Shown here: in pieces, positions 1 to 8,548 of the stretch
Position numbering within the stretch: the stretch's first letter is position 1
Layout: each line of letters begins with the position of its first letter
Assembly: GCF_029690045.1 (NCBI RefSeq)
Contig: NZ_CP121464.1
Location: 2,232,001 to 2,296,000 of the forward strand
Direction: 5' to 3'
Length of the DNA: 64,000 nucleotides
From: Janthinobacterium rivuli
GTDB lineage: Bacteria > Pseudomonadota > Gammaproteobacteria > Burkholderiales > Burkholderiaceae_D
Notes under the pieces: model-generated
Told to the model about the DNA's origin: nothing
The model's database searches: none
Seen by the model: only the letters and a program-made list of their open reading frames with translations
Made by a program: the position numbers and the translations under genes

Positions 1-286
1 CCGTGATGGCCGCTTCCAGCGCGCTGGCGGACACGTCGATTTCGCCGGCGATCATGGCTGGCACGATGTCGAGGCCCTTGGCGAAGATGCGCTCTTCAAT
101 TTTCAAATCGTATTTCGGCGCGATTTCCTTCATGTAGGCGACGGCGCCGTAATGGGCGAATTTCAGGTTGCCCAGGCGAACCAGGTCGGCCGCATGGACG
201 GCCAGCGGGAATTGCGCGGCCAGGGCGACGGCCACGGCCAGTGCCTTGGTGTTCAGGAAGGACGAGATGCGGAAGGTGCGTGCCAT
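1..286 (-). CDS. ABC transporter substrate-binding protein, NMT1/SsuA-like (partial, C-terminus off the window)
   Basis: Only the first 95 codons are inside the window; the gene runs off the left edge. The protein starts with a basic N-region and a hydrophobic stretch ending in AVHA-AD, a likely cleavable signal peptide of about 33 residues. The mature part (DLVRLGNLKFAHYGAVAYMK, then a segment with FAKGLDIVPAMIAGEIDV) resembles the first lobe of periplasmic binding proteins of the nitrate/sulfonate/taurine (NMT1/THI5-like) type. The substrate cannot be told from this fragment. The ATG at 286 is preceded by TTTTGGAGACAACAGC, a good Shine-Dalgarno sequence, which fixes the start. Partner permease and ATPase genes, if any, lie outside the window. 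Confidence 0.8.
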   Translation of the reverse strand, partial: MARTFRISSFLNTKALAVAVALAAQFPLAVHAADLVRLGNLKFAHYGAVAYMKEIAPKYDLKIEERIFAKGLDIVPAMIAGEIDVSASALEAAIT

Positions 287-683
287 GCTGTTGTCTCCAA
301 AAGGTAGATGGTTTTATATAGTGGGTCAGGCTGCCGCTCTGATGGCGGTTATGAAAATATAAAAGCATCTTCCGTGCCAGTGGAGCGTATTTTGGCGTTT
401 ATTGCAAGTGATTGTTTATAAAGGTTTAATTTGAATCCATTGAAAATGGGAAATGGCGGGATTCCGCTTTTCCGCACGGCGAGGGGAAAGGCTGTGCGGA
501 TAGCCGCATTTCCGGTGGCCGCTTCGAGGTTGGCTGGCGGGGCCGCATGCCGGTGAACCTTCAGGGCGCGGCCGACTCCAATCGTAAAAAAACGCGTTGC
601 AAACAGGCTGGCAACGCGTAACTCCCCCGTGGAGTAGGGGCGGCGCCGCGCGGGCGCCTGATGGATAGCTCCGTCTGCCGGGC
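287..683. other. Intergenic region between the partial ABC gene and a small lipoprotein gene
   Basis: About 400 bases without a credible gene. The first 130 bases are AT-richer than the surroundings and should hold the minus-strand promoter of the ABC binding-protein gene; a TATATA-like stretch lies at about 315-320, close to the start codon. The right half holds an intrinsic terminator (585-619) for the lipoprotein gene. I see no other structure. Confidence 0.6.
585..619 (-). terminator. Rho-independent terminator of the small lipoprotein gene
   Basis: A perfect 9-bp stem (ACGCGTTGC at 592-600, GCAACGCGT at 611-619) with a 10-base loop. Seven A residues at 585-591 become a T-run after the stem on the minus strand, so it terminates transcripts of the minus-strand gene that ends at 684. 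Confidence 0.85.
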
Positions 684-920
684 TTACTTTGGCGCCGTGG
701 CCGGTGGCAGGGCGGGCGCCGTGGCGGGATCGGTCAGCGGCGCAGGCGGCGTCGTGCTGCCAGGGTCTGTGTCTGGCGTGGCTGGCGTGACGGGGGCCGG
801 CATTACTTGTGGCGCGGAACTGGGATTGGGCGCCGTTTCGGGCAGGGGCGCCTCGGCCGGTTTTTTACAGGCGGACAGGCTGACGAGCAAGGCGGCGGCC
901 AACAGGGCAGGTATTTTCAT
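684..920 (-). CDS. Small Pro/Ala-rich lipoprotein, function unknown
   Basis: A 78-residue protein with a lipoprotein signal peptide: MKIP, a hydrophobic stretch, then the lipobox LSAC with Cys18 as the predicted lipidated residue. The mature part is almost wholly Pro, Ala, Thr and Glu and has no recognisable domain, so it is probably a flexible, disordered tether at the cell envelope. AAAGGAAACATC precedes the ATG and an intrinsic terminator follows, so it looks like a monocistronic gene. I do not recognise a family; low-complexity lipoproteins of this kind are common in Oxalobacteraceae. Confidence 0.7.
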   Translation of the reverse strand: MKIPALLAAALLVSLSACKKPAEAPLPETAPNPSSAPQVMPAPVTPATPDTDPGSTTPPAPLTDPATAPALPPATAPK

Positions 921-1066
921 GATGTTTCCTTTGCAAGAGTCGAAGGATCGCGATGCGGGCGGCAGGCGCTGCGCGCGAAGCTTGAATTTATTGCAATGGC
1001 GCTTGCGCTTCTGTTCGCTATTTCACTTTGCGCCATGAATGGGAGCACACGGTAGTCATACAGGGA

Positions 1067-1091
1067 TTTTAGATGTCATTTTTAGATGCCA
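1067..1091. repeat. Short direct repeat upstream of the winged-helix gene
   Basis: TTTTAGATGTCA at 1067-1078 is followed by TTTTAGATGCCA at 1080-1091, 11 of 12 bases identical with a 13-bp period. Two tandem half-sites in a divergent promoter region could be a regulator site, but two copies this short may be chance. Confidence 0.4.
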
Positions 1092-1213
1092 TGCGAGAAA
1101 TGATTCGGTAGGGCAATATTTTTCACTTTCTTGCTTCTAATGTTCGTTAACGCACAGACCGTAGCCGCCGACACAGGCATTCTGTGCCCAGACGCTCAGG
1201 ATTCGTGGTGTTC

Positions 1214-1222
1214 TGGTATAAA
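1214..1222 (+). promoter_or_regulatory. Putative extended -10 promoter element of the winged-helix gene
   Basis: TGG-TATAAA fits an extended -10 (TGn plus a near-consensus hexamer) about 60 bases before the start codon at 1281. No good -35 is visible at the usual spacing, which is acceptable for extended -10 promoters. Visual call only. Confidence 0.35.
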
Positions 1223-1280
1223 AATTGCCAAGAACTTAACAATTCGGGCTACCGGCAATCTGTTTAAAAGGAGTATTCAA

Positions 1281-1901
1281 ATGCATGCAATGACTCAGTC
1301 TCACGTGAAGAGCGAATTAAAGGCAGCGCACCAGGAACTTCGTAGCCCCGAAAAAGGCTCGCAAATGGTAGAACGCGCAGCACCCATCCCCCCGGAACGC
1401 ATGAACCCCATTTCCATGGCACCGATCGAGCGCGTGCGTTCGACGTCGGCAACCCTGCGCCGCATCGAAAACATGCAAAAGCTGATCGGCGAATTGTCGC
1501 TGCACGAGATGCTGGCCGATGAAATCGCCTGGTTCCTCAAGTTTTCGCCATCGGGCGCCCGCAAATACATCCGCGACCTGCGCGAAGCGGGCGTGATCGA
1601 ACTGGCCCGCTACATCGAAGGCACCGCCACCTACCTGGGCAAGGCAGTGTACCAGCTGACGCCAGACCCTGAGCGCGTGCGCGCCTTCCTGGCCGCCATC
1701 GTCCAGCCAAAACGCGAAGGCGCGCCACCGCGCAAAGACCGTCCAGGCCTGCGCGAGCAAAGCATGGCAGGCAGCGGCCGTCACTTCCACATCCTGGCCG
1801 ATGACACGCATTACGCCATCCGCGTCAACCGCGGTCCCGTGACGCGCGATCCGCTCGTCGCCGCCTTGTTCGGTGCGCCACAGCAAAAGTCGGCCGAGTA
1901 A
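1281..1901 (+). CDS. Winged-helix DNA-binding protein, unrecognised family
   Basis: A 206-residue protein. The ATG at 1281 is preceded by AAAAGGAGTATTCAA; the reading frame stays open to 1131 but that extension has no ribosome-binding site. Residues about 60-130 look like a winged helix-turn-helix: a predicted helix around LHEMLADEIAWFLKFS, a recognition-like helix PSGARKYIRDLREAGVIEL, then a wing-like segment with TYLGKAVYQLTPD. The N-terminal 50 residues are charged and probably disordered. The C-terminus (FHILADDTHYAIRVNRG) could be a small beta-rich partner domain. It stands alone between its own promoter and a terminator. I cannot name a family or a target; a transcriptional regulator is the natural inference. 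Confidence 0.6.
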   Translation: MHAMTQSHVKSELKAAHQELRSPEKGSQMVERAAPIPPERMNPISMAPIERVRSTSATLRRIENMQKLIGELSLHEMLADEIAWFLKFSPSGARKYIRDLREAGVIELARYIEGTATYLGKAVYQLTPDPERVRAFLAAIVQPKREGAPPRKDRPGLREQSMAGSGRHFHILADDTHYAIRVNRGPVTRDPLVAALFGAPQQKSAE

Positions 1902-1940
1902 CACCTGACGGTTTAGTCAGGCGTTGTGAGCTTGTAATGA

Positions 1941-1964
1941 AAGCCGGGTTACGCCCCGGCTTTT
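1941..1964 (+). terminator. Rho-independent terminator after the winged-helix gene
   Basis: Stem GCCGGG (1943-1948) with CCCGGC (1955-1960), flanking A/T pairing and a TTTT tail. A smaller hairpin (CCTGAC-GGTTTA-GTCAGG) lies between it and the stop codon. Confidence 0.75.
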
Positions 1965-2133
1965 GGCGTTGGCGCAGGCCGTTTCACGTAGTCTGATTGA
2001 AAAGACTGCAAGCATCCCCATGTGGGCTGGACTGTTGCCCGCGACGCGGGTTCACTTGAAGGAGCTTGTCCTTGTCTGCCTACGCCGTGTCCCTTTGCCC
2101 CATTGGCCTGATTGTCCCGCAGCGGGCCGCCGC

Positions 2134-3006
2134 ATGAACCCGCTGCTGTGGATCGCCCTCGTCACGGCCGCCATCGTCTTGTCGCTGTGGTTTCCCCGCT
2201 GGCGCCTGAAGCGGGCGCTGTCCAGGCCCTTGCCGGCTGAAGGCCTGGCCGTGCTGGAAAAGAATATCCCCGTGTATCCGCGCATGCCTGCGCCGCTGCA
2301 GGAGCAGTTGCGCCGCCTCGTCGTGCAATTCCTGTATCAGAAGAAATTCGTCGGTTGCGGCGGCCTGGAGATCACGGACGAGATGCGCTACACCATCGCG
2401 GGACAGGCTTGCTTGCTGCTGCTGAACCGCCAGACGCAGGTGTATCCGGAACTCGACACCATCCTCGTGTATCCCACGGAATTCATCGTCACGCGCGATG
2501 AAGTGGGACCGGGCGGCGTGGTGACGCCATCGGCGAATGGTTTATTGGGCGAATCCTGGGGCGATGGCAGAGTGGTGCTGGCCTGGGATCACGTGCAGCG
2601 CGGTGCGGCCGACTGGACCGATGGCCACAATGTCGTGCTGCATGAATTCGCCCACCAGCTCGACAGCGAATCGGGCGCCGCGAATGGCGCACCTTATCTG
2701 CCCAGCGTATCGAGCTACCGCAGCTGGGCCACGGTGCTGTCGCGCGACTTCGACAACCTGCGCCACGACGCCATCTACCAGCAGCACAGCGTGATGGACC
2801 ATTACGGCGCCACGAATCCCGCCGAATTCTTTGCCGTGGCCACGGAAACCTTCTTTGAAAAGCCATACCAGATGGCTGAGCACCACGAGGAGCTGTACGC
2901 GCAATTCTTGCAGTACTACAAGGTCGACCCGCGCGACTGGATGGCGCCGCCCGTGGAAGCCGAGCACATGGCTTCGCCATTTCCCAATTTTGCCCAGCAC
3001 TGGTAA
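2134..3006 (+). CDS. mtfA: MtfA-like zinc metallopeptidase (M90 family), membrane-anchored
   Basis: A 290-residue protein. MtfA of E. coli is a cytoplasmic zinc peptidase that binds the repressor Mlc and so affects glucose PTS expression; in many betaproteobacteria the family is annotated simply as M90 metallopeptidase. Seen here: an N-terminal hydrophobic segment (residues 1-20, absent from E. coli MtfA), the zinc motif HEFAH at residues 170-174 followed by QLD, and a downstream NPAEFFAVATETFFE segment that matches the conserved C-terminal part containing the family's third ligand region. The start at 2134 was chosen because it begins the membrane segment and family homology; the open frame back to 1963 overlaps the preceding terminator. 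Without mlc nearby the regulatory role is only a family-based guess. Confidence 0.85.
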   Translation: MNPLLWIALVTAAIVLSLWFPRWRLKRALSRPLPAEGLAVLEKNIPVYPRMPAPLQEQLRRLVVQFLYQKKFVGCGGLEITDEMRYTIAGQACLLLLNRQTQVYPELDTILVYPTEFIVTRDEVGPGGVVTPSANGLLGESWGDGRVVLAWDHVQRGAADWTDGHNVVLHEFAHQLDSESGAANGAPYLPSVSSYRSWATVLSRDFDNLRHDAIYQQHSVMDHYGATNPAEFFAVATETFFEKPYQMAEHHEELYAQFLQYYKVDPRDWMAPPVEAEHMASPFPNFAQHW

Positions 3007-3015
3007 GCGGGGACT

Positions 3016-3705
3016 TTAGCCCAGCAGCCGCTGTTTCAGCGCGGGATAGCTGCCGCGCGACACGGGGATGCCCGTGCTCGTCTGCGTATCGAGCGCATAC
3101 TTGCCGCCTGCCGCGATCTGCAGCCGCTTGAAACCGAGGCTGTTGACGATGTAGGAGCGGTGCACGCGCAGGAAGTGCGGCGGCAGCAAGGCCATGAGCT
3201 TGTCGATGGCCAGGTCGTGAAAGCACTGTTCGCCGCTGCGCAGCACGATATTGCTGTAGTGGCCATCGGCTTGCACGTGGTCGATGTCGGCCATGGCGAT
3301 CCATTCCAGTGCGCCCCGTTTCTTGACGGCCAGCGAAGCCGCGTCCGTGTGCCGCTCCGTGTAGCGTTGCAACGCCTTGTGCAGGCGTTCGCGGCTGAAC
3401 GGCTTGGCAACGAAGTCGAGCACGCCGAACTCGAAGGCCGTGATCGAGCGTTCCGCGTGGGCCGAGACGATGATGGTCTGCAACGGAGCCTTTTGGGCCA
3501 GACGCAGCAGCTCATAGCCGTCGGCGCCGTGCAAATTCAAGTCCAGCAGCAGCAAGTCGACTTGTTCCTGGGCCAGCGCAGCTAGCGCTTGCGGCACATT
3601 GTCATGCAGCGCGAGATTGCCGAGACGCTTGCCGAAATGCGCGCGCACCTCGCGTTCGAGGCCTTGCGCGATCAGCGGTTCATCTTCCAGTATCAATACA
3701 TTCAT
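3016..3705 (-). CDS. LytTR-family response regulator
   Basis: A 229-residue regulator. Residues 1-115 are a receiver domain (acidic ED at 7-8, phosphoacceptor Asp55 in LLLLDLNLHG, conserved Lys in the FVAKPFS segment). Residues about 130-229 are a LytTR DNA-binding domain (ADIDHVQADGHYSNIVL, then FLRVHRSYIVN). It is coupled to the histidine kinase gene upstream by an ATGA overlap (its start lies within the last codons of the kinase), so the two form a classic LytS/LytR-type (AlgR/YehT-like) pair. LytTR regulators bind paired repeats near their targets; no obvious target is seen next to it. The divergent serine hydrolase is one candidate. Confidence 0.92.
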   Translation of the reverse strand: MNVLILEDEPLIAQGLEREVRAHFGKRLGNLALHDNVPQALAALAQEQVDLLLLDLNLHGADGYELLRLAQKAPLQTIIVSAHAERSITAFEFGVLDFVAKPFSRERLHKALQRYTERHTDAASLAVKKRGALEWIAMADIDHVQADGHYSNIVLRSGEQCFHDLAIDKLMALLPPHFLRVHRSYIVNSLGFKRLQIAAGGKYALDTQTSTGIPVSRGSYPALKQRLLG

Positions 3706-5351
3706 GGCGCCGCCGGCAAGGAAAAGGTGAGGCGCCAGCCTGCCTGCTGCCGTTCGCTGGCATAGTGGGCCATGTCGCCAAACACGGCGTGCAGGCTGGC
3801 GCGGATGTATTGTTCGCCCACGCCGCCGCCCGCATGCGGGCGCGCTTCGCCTTCGGGCAGGAGCACGGTGAGCACCTGCGTTTGCGCATGTCGTGCGATA
3901 CGCAGGATAAAGGCCGCGCCGTGGCGGTAGCGGTTGTGGCTGAACGCGTTTTCCAGCGCCGTCAGCAACAGGGCGGGCGGCACGGTGATGCCCGCCGCTT
4001 CGCCGTCGAGCTGCAGGCTGCACGGCTGCTGCAGCCGCGTGCCCATGATGCTCAGGTAATTCTGGCACAGGGCCAGTTCCTGCGTCAGGGCGATGCTGGG
4101 CTGCTGGGCGAATTCATTGAGCATGCGCAACTCGGCGCCCAACGCCTCGATGAAGGTTTCGGCCGTCTGCGGCGATTGCGCGTTGAGTTCGCTGATCAGG
4201 CTCAGGGAATTCATCAGGAAATGCGGCTGCATGCTTTTGCGCAAGAGCTGGTTTTCCAGCTGCTGGGCACGCGCCGCCTTGCTGCGCTCGCGCAGCAGTT
4301 GCGCCAGCAATTGCGCGCATAAAGGCAGCAGCAAAAAGCACACGACGAGGGCGAAGCCGCCTTCGGCAAACTGGCTGCCCGTCAGCAGGAACAGGGCGCA
4401 CGAGGCCAGCGCGATCAAGGCGCCGCCACGGCTGCCCGGCAGACGGCGCCACACGGCGCCCAGGCTGAGCGCCAGGCTCGCTGCCAGGCCCGTCAAAAAC
4501 ATCAGCCAGCAGCGCGCGTCGAAATGCGCGGGCAGTGCGCCGGCCAGCGCGATGCATGCCAGCAGTAACACCGCCGCCAGTGGCCAGCGCGGCAGGCGGT
4601 AGGCCGTATAAAAATACAGGGGCAGCAAGGCGGAAAACAGCCAGGTCAGGGCGCTGACGGCGTACAGGCGCGGCAAATGCATGGGATAGGCATAGCCGGC
4701 AAAGCTGCGCCAGAGTTCCGCCACCAGCAGCAGCGCCGCCACCAGGCACAGCGCGGCAAACATGGCCCAGTGCCGCTGCCGCTGGTACAGCGCCGTCAAG
4801 GCGAGAAACAGCAGGGCGACGGCGCCCAGCGCTCCGGCCAGCAGCAGCGGCGGCAGCCGGTACCAGGCCAGCCCCGCGCGGTAGTCTTGCCGGTCGACCA
4901 GGTACAGCGCATAAAAGGGCGACGTCAAGTGCGCCGGCACCTGCTGCGTCGACAGCAGCAGGCGCAGGTGGTGCGTGCCCTTGGTCAATTGCTGGGGCGT
5001 CAGGTGGATGGCGAAATCGATGTCGCCCGCGCGTTCCCCGCTGGCATGGCGGGCCGGCTGGCCATTGTTGCCGATCAAGTCGCCGTCCAGCCACAGCTCG
5101 CTGGAAGCCAGCGCCGACAGCACCAGCAGCTGCGTCGACGAGGGCGTGGCGGCCAGGGTGACGTCGCGCTCCACGCACAGCAGCAGGCCCGGCCGCACCA
5201 GTTGCTGCAGCGTGGCGGCGGGCGCGGACGGCGGGTTGCCGCAGGCGCGCCAGCCTTCGTCCAGCCAGAGCGGAGTCATGGCGCAGGCGAAACAGGGCAA
5301 GGCCAGGCAGCACAGCAGAAGGCAGCGGAAGAAGGAGGACATGGCGGGCAT
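3702..5351 (-). CDS. LytS-type sensor histidine kinase with 7TM-DISM-like sensor
   Basis: A 549-residue kinase. It has a signal peptide, a periplasmic beta-rich domain (residues about 25-150, compatible with the DISM extracellular fold that often binds carbohydrates), seven or eight hydrophobic segments between about 160 and 365, then a LytS-type kinase core. The core has MQPHFLMNSL with the phosphoacceptor His377, an N-box ALENAFSHN and a glycine box GGGVGEQY. The kinase lacks the large cytoplasmic GAF/PAS of some LytS proteins. Stop codon and start of the response regulator overlap (ATGA), so they are co-translated. The ligand is unknown. The gene diverges from the serine hydrolase at 5516. 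Confidence 0.9.
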   Translation of the reverse strand: MPAMSSFFRCLLLCCLALPCFACAMTPLWLDEGWRACGNPPSAPAATLQQLVRPGLLLCVERDVTLAATPSSTQLLVLSALASSELWLDGDLIGNNGQPARHASGERAGDIDFAIHLTPQQLTKGTHHLRLLLSTQQVPAHLTSPFYALYLVDRQDYRAGLAWYRLPPLLLAGALGAVALLFLALTALYQRQRHWAMFAALCLVAALLLVAELWRSFAGYAYPMHLPRLYAVSALTWLFSALLPLYFYTAYRLPRWPLAAVLLLACIALAGALPAHFDARCWLMFLTGLAASLALSLGAVWRRLPGSRGGALIALASCALFLLTGSQFAEGGFALVVCFLLLPLCAQLLAQLLRERSKAARAQQLENQLLRKSMQPHFLMNSLSLISELNAQSPQTAETFIEALGAELRMLNEFAQQPSIALTQELALCQNYLSIMGTRLQQPCSLQLDGEAAGITVPPALLLTALENAFSHNRYRHGAAFILRIARHAQTQVLTVLLPEGEARPHAGGGVGEQYIRASLHAVFGDMAHYASERQQAGWRLTFSLPAAP

Positions 5352-5515
5352 TGTAGCTTCTCATTTACCAAGCATTTGCAACATTTTCATCCACTTTGGT
5401 GTCGTTCGTGCGTGCTGCGTGCATTTCGTGCACGGCCTGCCAATAGTGTGCGAAAGACACTTACCATGCATCAGCGCCGTGCTGTGCACACGGCCCTCAC
5501 CATGGAATCTTGACT

Positions 5516-7606
5516 ATGCAAAGCAGCAAATACTACGGTTTCGCCGGCGCGCTGGCCCTGTTCTGCGGCGTGGCGCAAGCCGCTTCCGCGCCCGCTGCTG
5601 TTCCTGCTCCTGCGCTGGCCGCGCGCCTGGCCGACTTCGACGGCTGGGTCGCCCAGCGCATGGGCGCGGAACGCATTCCGGGCGTGACCGTCGGTTTCAG
5701 CCAGGGCGACGTGCAATGGGTAAAAGGCTATGGCTATGCGGACCTGGAAAACCGCGTGCCGGCCACGGCCCACTCCAGCTACCGGCTGGCGTCCGTCACC
5801 AAGCCGATGACGGCGGTGGCCATTTTGCAACTGGTGGAACAGGGCAAGATCGACCTGGATGCGCCCGTGCAAACCTATGTGCCGTACTTCCCCGTCAAAG
5901 GGTTCCCCGTGACGGTGCGCCAGCTGCTGGGCCACCTGGGCGGCATCGACGCCTACCGCAACAGCCAGGTGGAACAGCATTTCAAGGAGCACAAGGATAC
6001 GCGCCAGTCCATCGCCGTCTTCGAGCAGTTCGACCTGATCGCGGAACCGGGCACGCGCTTTCGCTACACCAGCTATGGCTACAACTTGCTGGGCGCCGTC
6101 ATCGAGGGCGCCTCGGGCGAAAGCTATGGCGGCTACATGCGGCGCCACGTGTGGGGCCCGCTGGGCATGGACGCCACCGTGCTGGATGATCCGGACGCCG
6201 TGATCGCCCACCGCGTGCGCGGCTACCGGCTGGCCGGCAAGGAGTGGAAGAACTCGGAATTCGTCGACATCAGCAGCCGCTTTTCGGCCGGCGGCACGCG
6301 CGCCAGCGTGCCCGACATGCTGGCGTTCGGCAGGGGTGTCCATGCCGGCAAGATACTGTCGGCGGCCAGCGTGGCCGCCATGGTGCAGCCGATGGCCACG
6401 CGCGCCGGCCGCTTGACGAACTATGGCATGGGCTGGGAAATCTTCCCCACGGGCGGGCGCTACGCCATTGCCCACAGCGGCCAGCAGCCGGAAACCGTCA
6501 CCTATCTGTACAGCTTTCCCTCGCGCAAGCTGACCCTTGCCGTCGCCTCCAATCTGGAGCGCGTCAATCCGGAAGCCTTCGTGCAGCGCCTGTTCGAGGT
6601 GGTCACGGGCGAACCGTGGCAGCTGACCACCTATATCGCCGATGCGGGCGCGCAGCGCGCGTACCAGGTGGCGCAAGGCTTGTTCGAGGAAGGCAGGGCA
6701 TATGCCGAGCGCACGGATCAGCCATATGCCGATGCGGCCGCCACGCGCGAGGCATTTACGCAAATCAACCAGCAAGCGCTGGCGCCTGACGCGAGGGCGG
6801 CGCGCGCCTACATCGACGTGGCCCGCCATCCCGCAGGTGGCCGCGTGTTTCTCACGGCCGGCGCCAGCATGGCCAGGCAATTGCGCGAGGCGGGCGTCGA
6901 CCTGAATCAATATGCGCGCGGCGGCGCGCTGGCATTTGCGCGCGACTATGTCCTGTTGTCGCAAGGGACAAAGGCCGGCGCCTTGCCCCGTTTTGAGGCC
7001 GCTTTCGAGCAAGCCATCGTGTCCCTGGCCGGCAGCTGGGACCGCACGGCCGCCATCGCCTGGCCGGCAGCGCCCGTCCTCACGGCAGCACGCGATAGCC
7101 AGCTGCGCGCGGCCTTCCGCGGCCAGCGCGCCTATCCCGATTTCGTGCCCGAGTTGCAGGAACTGGCGCAAGCATCGGCCGCGCGCGGCGAGACAGACGC
7201 GGCGCTGGCGGCCAGCCGCCTGGCCGTGGAACTGTATCCGCTCAGCGACCGCGCGCATGCGCTGCAAGGCTTGACCTTGCTGCGCGCCGGCAAGACGGAA
7301 CCGGCCGTCGCCGCGCTGCGCCTGGCGCTGGAGCGCGACCCGCTGGGCGCGGCCAGCCCCGCGGCGCTGAATCTGGAAGCGTATCGACTGAAAGGCAGCG
7401 GTGCCGTGGCGCAAGGCATGGCCGTGCTGCAGGCGGCCGTCAGCCTGCATCCGCGCGACGCGAATCTGCAGGACAGCCTGGCCGAGTTTTATGTCGAGCA
7501 AGGCTTGCGCCCGCAGGCCGTCGAGGCCTATCGCCAGGCGCTGCAGCTTGACCCCCGCTATCCGGGCGCCGTGGGCGCCAGGGCGGCGATCATCCGCCTT
7601 AGATGA
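5516..7606 (+). CDS. Beta-lactamase-fold serine hydrolase with C-terminal TPR-like repeats
   Basis: A 696-residue secreted enzyme. Signal peptide about residues 1-22 (ending QAASA). Residues about 35-360 form a class C beta-lactamase/DD-peptidase-type domain: SVTK with nucleophile Ser93 and Lys96, a YTSYGYN element at the usual position of the YxN motif, and the late HSGQQPE (HxG). Residues about 540-690 are helical pairs resembling TPRs (SDRAHALQGLTLLRAGKTEP; LQDSLAEFYVEQGLRPQAVE). The family includes esterases and D-amino-acid peptidases rather than true beta-lactamases, so resistance should not be inferred. The ATG at 5516 was preferred over an in-frame TTG at 5510. It is divergent from the LytS/LytTR pair, which may regulate it. 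Confidence 0.88.
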   Translation: MQSSKYYGFAGALALFCGVAQAASAPAAVPAPALAARLADFDGWVAQRMGAERIPGVTVGFSQGDVQWVKGYGYADLENRVPATAHSSYRLASVTKPMTAVAILQLVEQGKIDLDAPVQTYVPYFPVKGFPVTVRQLLGHLGGIDAYRNSQVEQHFKEHKDTRQSIAVFEQFDLIAEPGTRFRYTSYGYNLLGAVIEGASGESYGGYMRRHVWGPLGMDATVLDDPDAVIAHRVRGYRLAGKEWKNSEFVDISSRFSAGGTRASVPDMLAFGRGVHAGKILSAASVAAMVQPMATRAGRLTNYGMGWEIFPTGGRYAIAHSGQQPETVTYLYSFPSRKLTLAVASNLERVNPEAFVQRLFEVVTGEPWQLTTYIADAGAQRAYQVAQGLFEEGRAYAERTDQPYADAAATREAFTQINQQALAPDARAARAYIDVARHPAGGRVFLTAGASMARQLREAGVDLNQYARGGALAFARDYVLLSQGTKAGALPRFEAAFEQAIVSLAGSWDRTAAIAWPAAPVLTAARDSQLRAAFRGQRAYPDFVPELQELAQASAARGETDAALAASRLAVELYPLSDRAHALQGLTLLRAGKTEPAVAALRLALERDPLGAASPAALNLEAYRLKGSGAVAQGMAVLQAAVSLHPRDANLQDSLAEFYVEQGLRPQAVEAYRQALQLDPRYPGAVGARAAIIRLR

Positions 7607-7697
7607 ATTCTTCATATGCAAGGCTGAAAAGATTCCTTTTTGGAAATAAGCGTGCCGCGGTCTAATGGCGGCATTCGTTATCCACCAGAGGAATTCC

Positions 7698-8528
7698 ATG
7701 CAGACCCGTCTTCACTTCGCCGCGCTTCTTTTCACTTCCATCGCCTTTGCGCAGGTGGCGCAAGCGGACCAGCTGGCCGCCATCAAGGCGAAGGGCGAGC
7801 TGGTCTGCGGCACCCTGGGCACGGACGAGCCGAACAGCTTCATCGACGCCAGGTCGCGCCAACTGGTCGGCTATGAAGTGGACCTGTGCCGCGCCATCGC
7901 CCAGGGCCTGGGCGTCAAGCCGGTGATCAAGCAGCTGGCCGTGGCCGCCCGCATTCCCGAATTGCAGCAGGGCCGCATCGATATCCTGACGGCGTCCCTG
8001 ACGCACAACAAGGAACGCGAAGCGCTGATCGATTTTTCCCTGTCCACGTTTTACACGGGCCAGCGCGTGCTGGTGAAAAAAAGCAGCAATATCACGACGG
8101 TCGCTGGCCTGGCCGGCAAGAAAGTGCTGACCGTCAAGGGCGGCACGCAGGAGCCGAATATTCGCAAGGCCGTGCCCGGCGTGGACGTGGTGACGTTCGA
8201 GACGGCGGGCCAGGCTTACCTGGGCTTGCAGCAGGGAAAAGGCGTCGGCTATGTCGACGATGAAGTCTCCTTGCTCAACAACTACGCCAAGCTGGGCGCC
8301 GCGCAAAAGGATTACATTGTGCTGCCGCAAAACATCAGCCAGGAAGTGTTTGCCTTCGGCATCCGCAAGGGCGAGACGGGCGTGAAGACAGCCGTCGACC
8401 AGGTGCTGCGCGGGCTGGAAAAATCGGGCGAGGCGGAAAAACTGTTTTTCAAATGGTATGGCCCGACGAGCAATGTGAAGTTCCAGAAACGCAATTTCAA
8501 GATCGAATCGGACAAGATCGACGCCTGA
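7698..8528 (+). CDS. Polar amino-acid ABC transporter substrate-binding protein (GltI-like)
   Basis: A 276-residue periplasmic binding protein, family 3. Signal peptide residues about 1-23 (ending AQVAQA). The core carries family hallmarks: LVGYEVDLCRAIAQGLGV, GRIDILTASLTHNKEREALIDFS, and GLAGKKVLTVKGGTQEPNI. The pattern is closest to glutamate/aspartate-type proteins, but the ligand cannot be settled from sequence alone. AGAGGAATTCC precedes the ATG. It leads a four-gene operon with two permeases and an ATPase spaced by 20, -1 and -4 bases. Confidence 0.92.
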   Translation: MQTRLHFAALLFTSIAFAQVAQADQLAAIKAKGELVCGTLGTDEPNSFIDARSRQLVGYEVDLCRAIAQGLGVKPVIKQLAVAARIPELQQGRIDILTASLTHNKEREALIDFSLSTFYTGQRVLVKKSSNITTVAGLAGKKVLTVKGGTQEPNIRKAVPGVDVVTFETAGQAYLGLQQGKGVGYVDDEVSLLNNYAKLGAAQKDYIVLPQNISQEVFAFGIRKGETGVKTAVDQVLRGLEKSGEAEKLFFKWYGPTSNVKFQKRNFKIESDKIDA

Positions 8529-8548
8529 ACCTTGCCTGACGCTTGCGC

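Larger units (their letters stand above)
921..1280. other. Divergent intergenic region (lipoprotein gene left, winged-helix gene right)
   Basis: About 360 bases without a convincing gene. It must contain the minus-strand promoter of the lipoprotein gene and the plus-strand promoter of the winged-helix gene. Two things stand out: a 13-bp-period direct repeat at 1067-1091 and an extended -10-like element at 1214-1222. An in-frame extension of the downstream gene into this region (from 1131) has no ribosome-binding site and unlike codon use. Confidence 0.55.

Noticed and set aside
5516..7606. Antibiotic-resistance beta-lactamase
   Set aside because: The N-terminal fold is shared with esterases and peptidases; length, TPR-like tail and the YTS at the YxN position argue for a different hydrolase.
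5471..7699. A 742-codon open frame on the minus strand
   Set aside because: Antisense to the serine hydrolase gene; no domains and biased composition.
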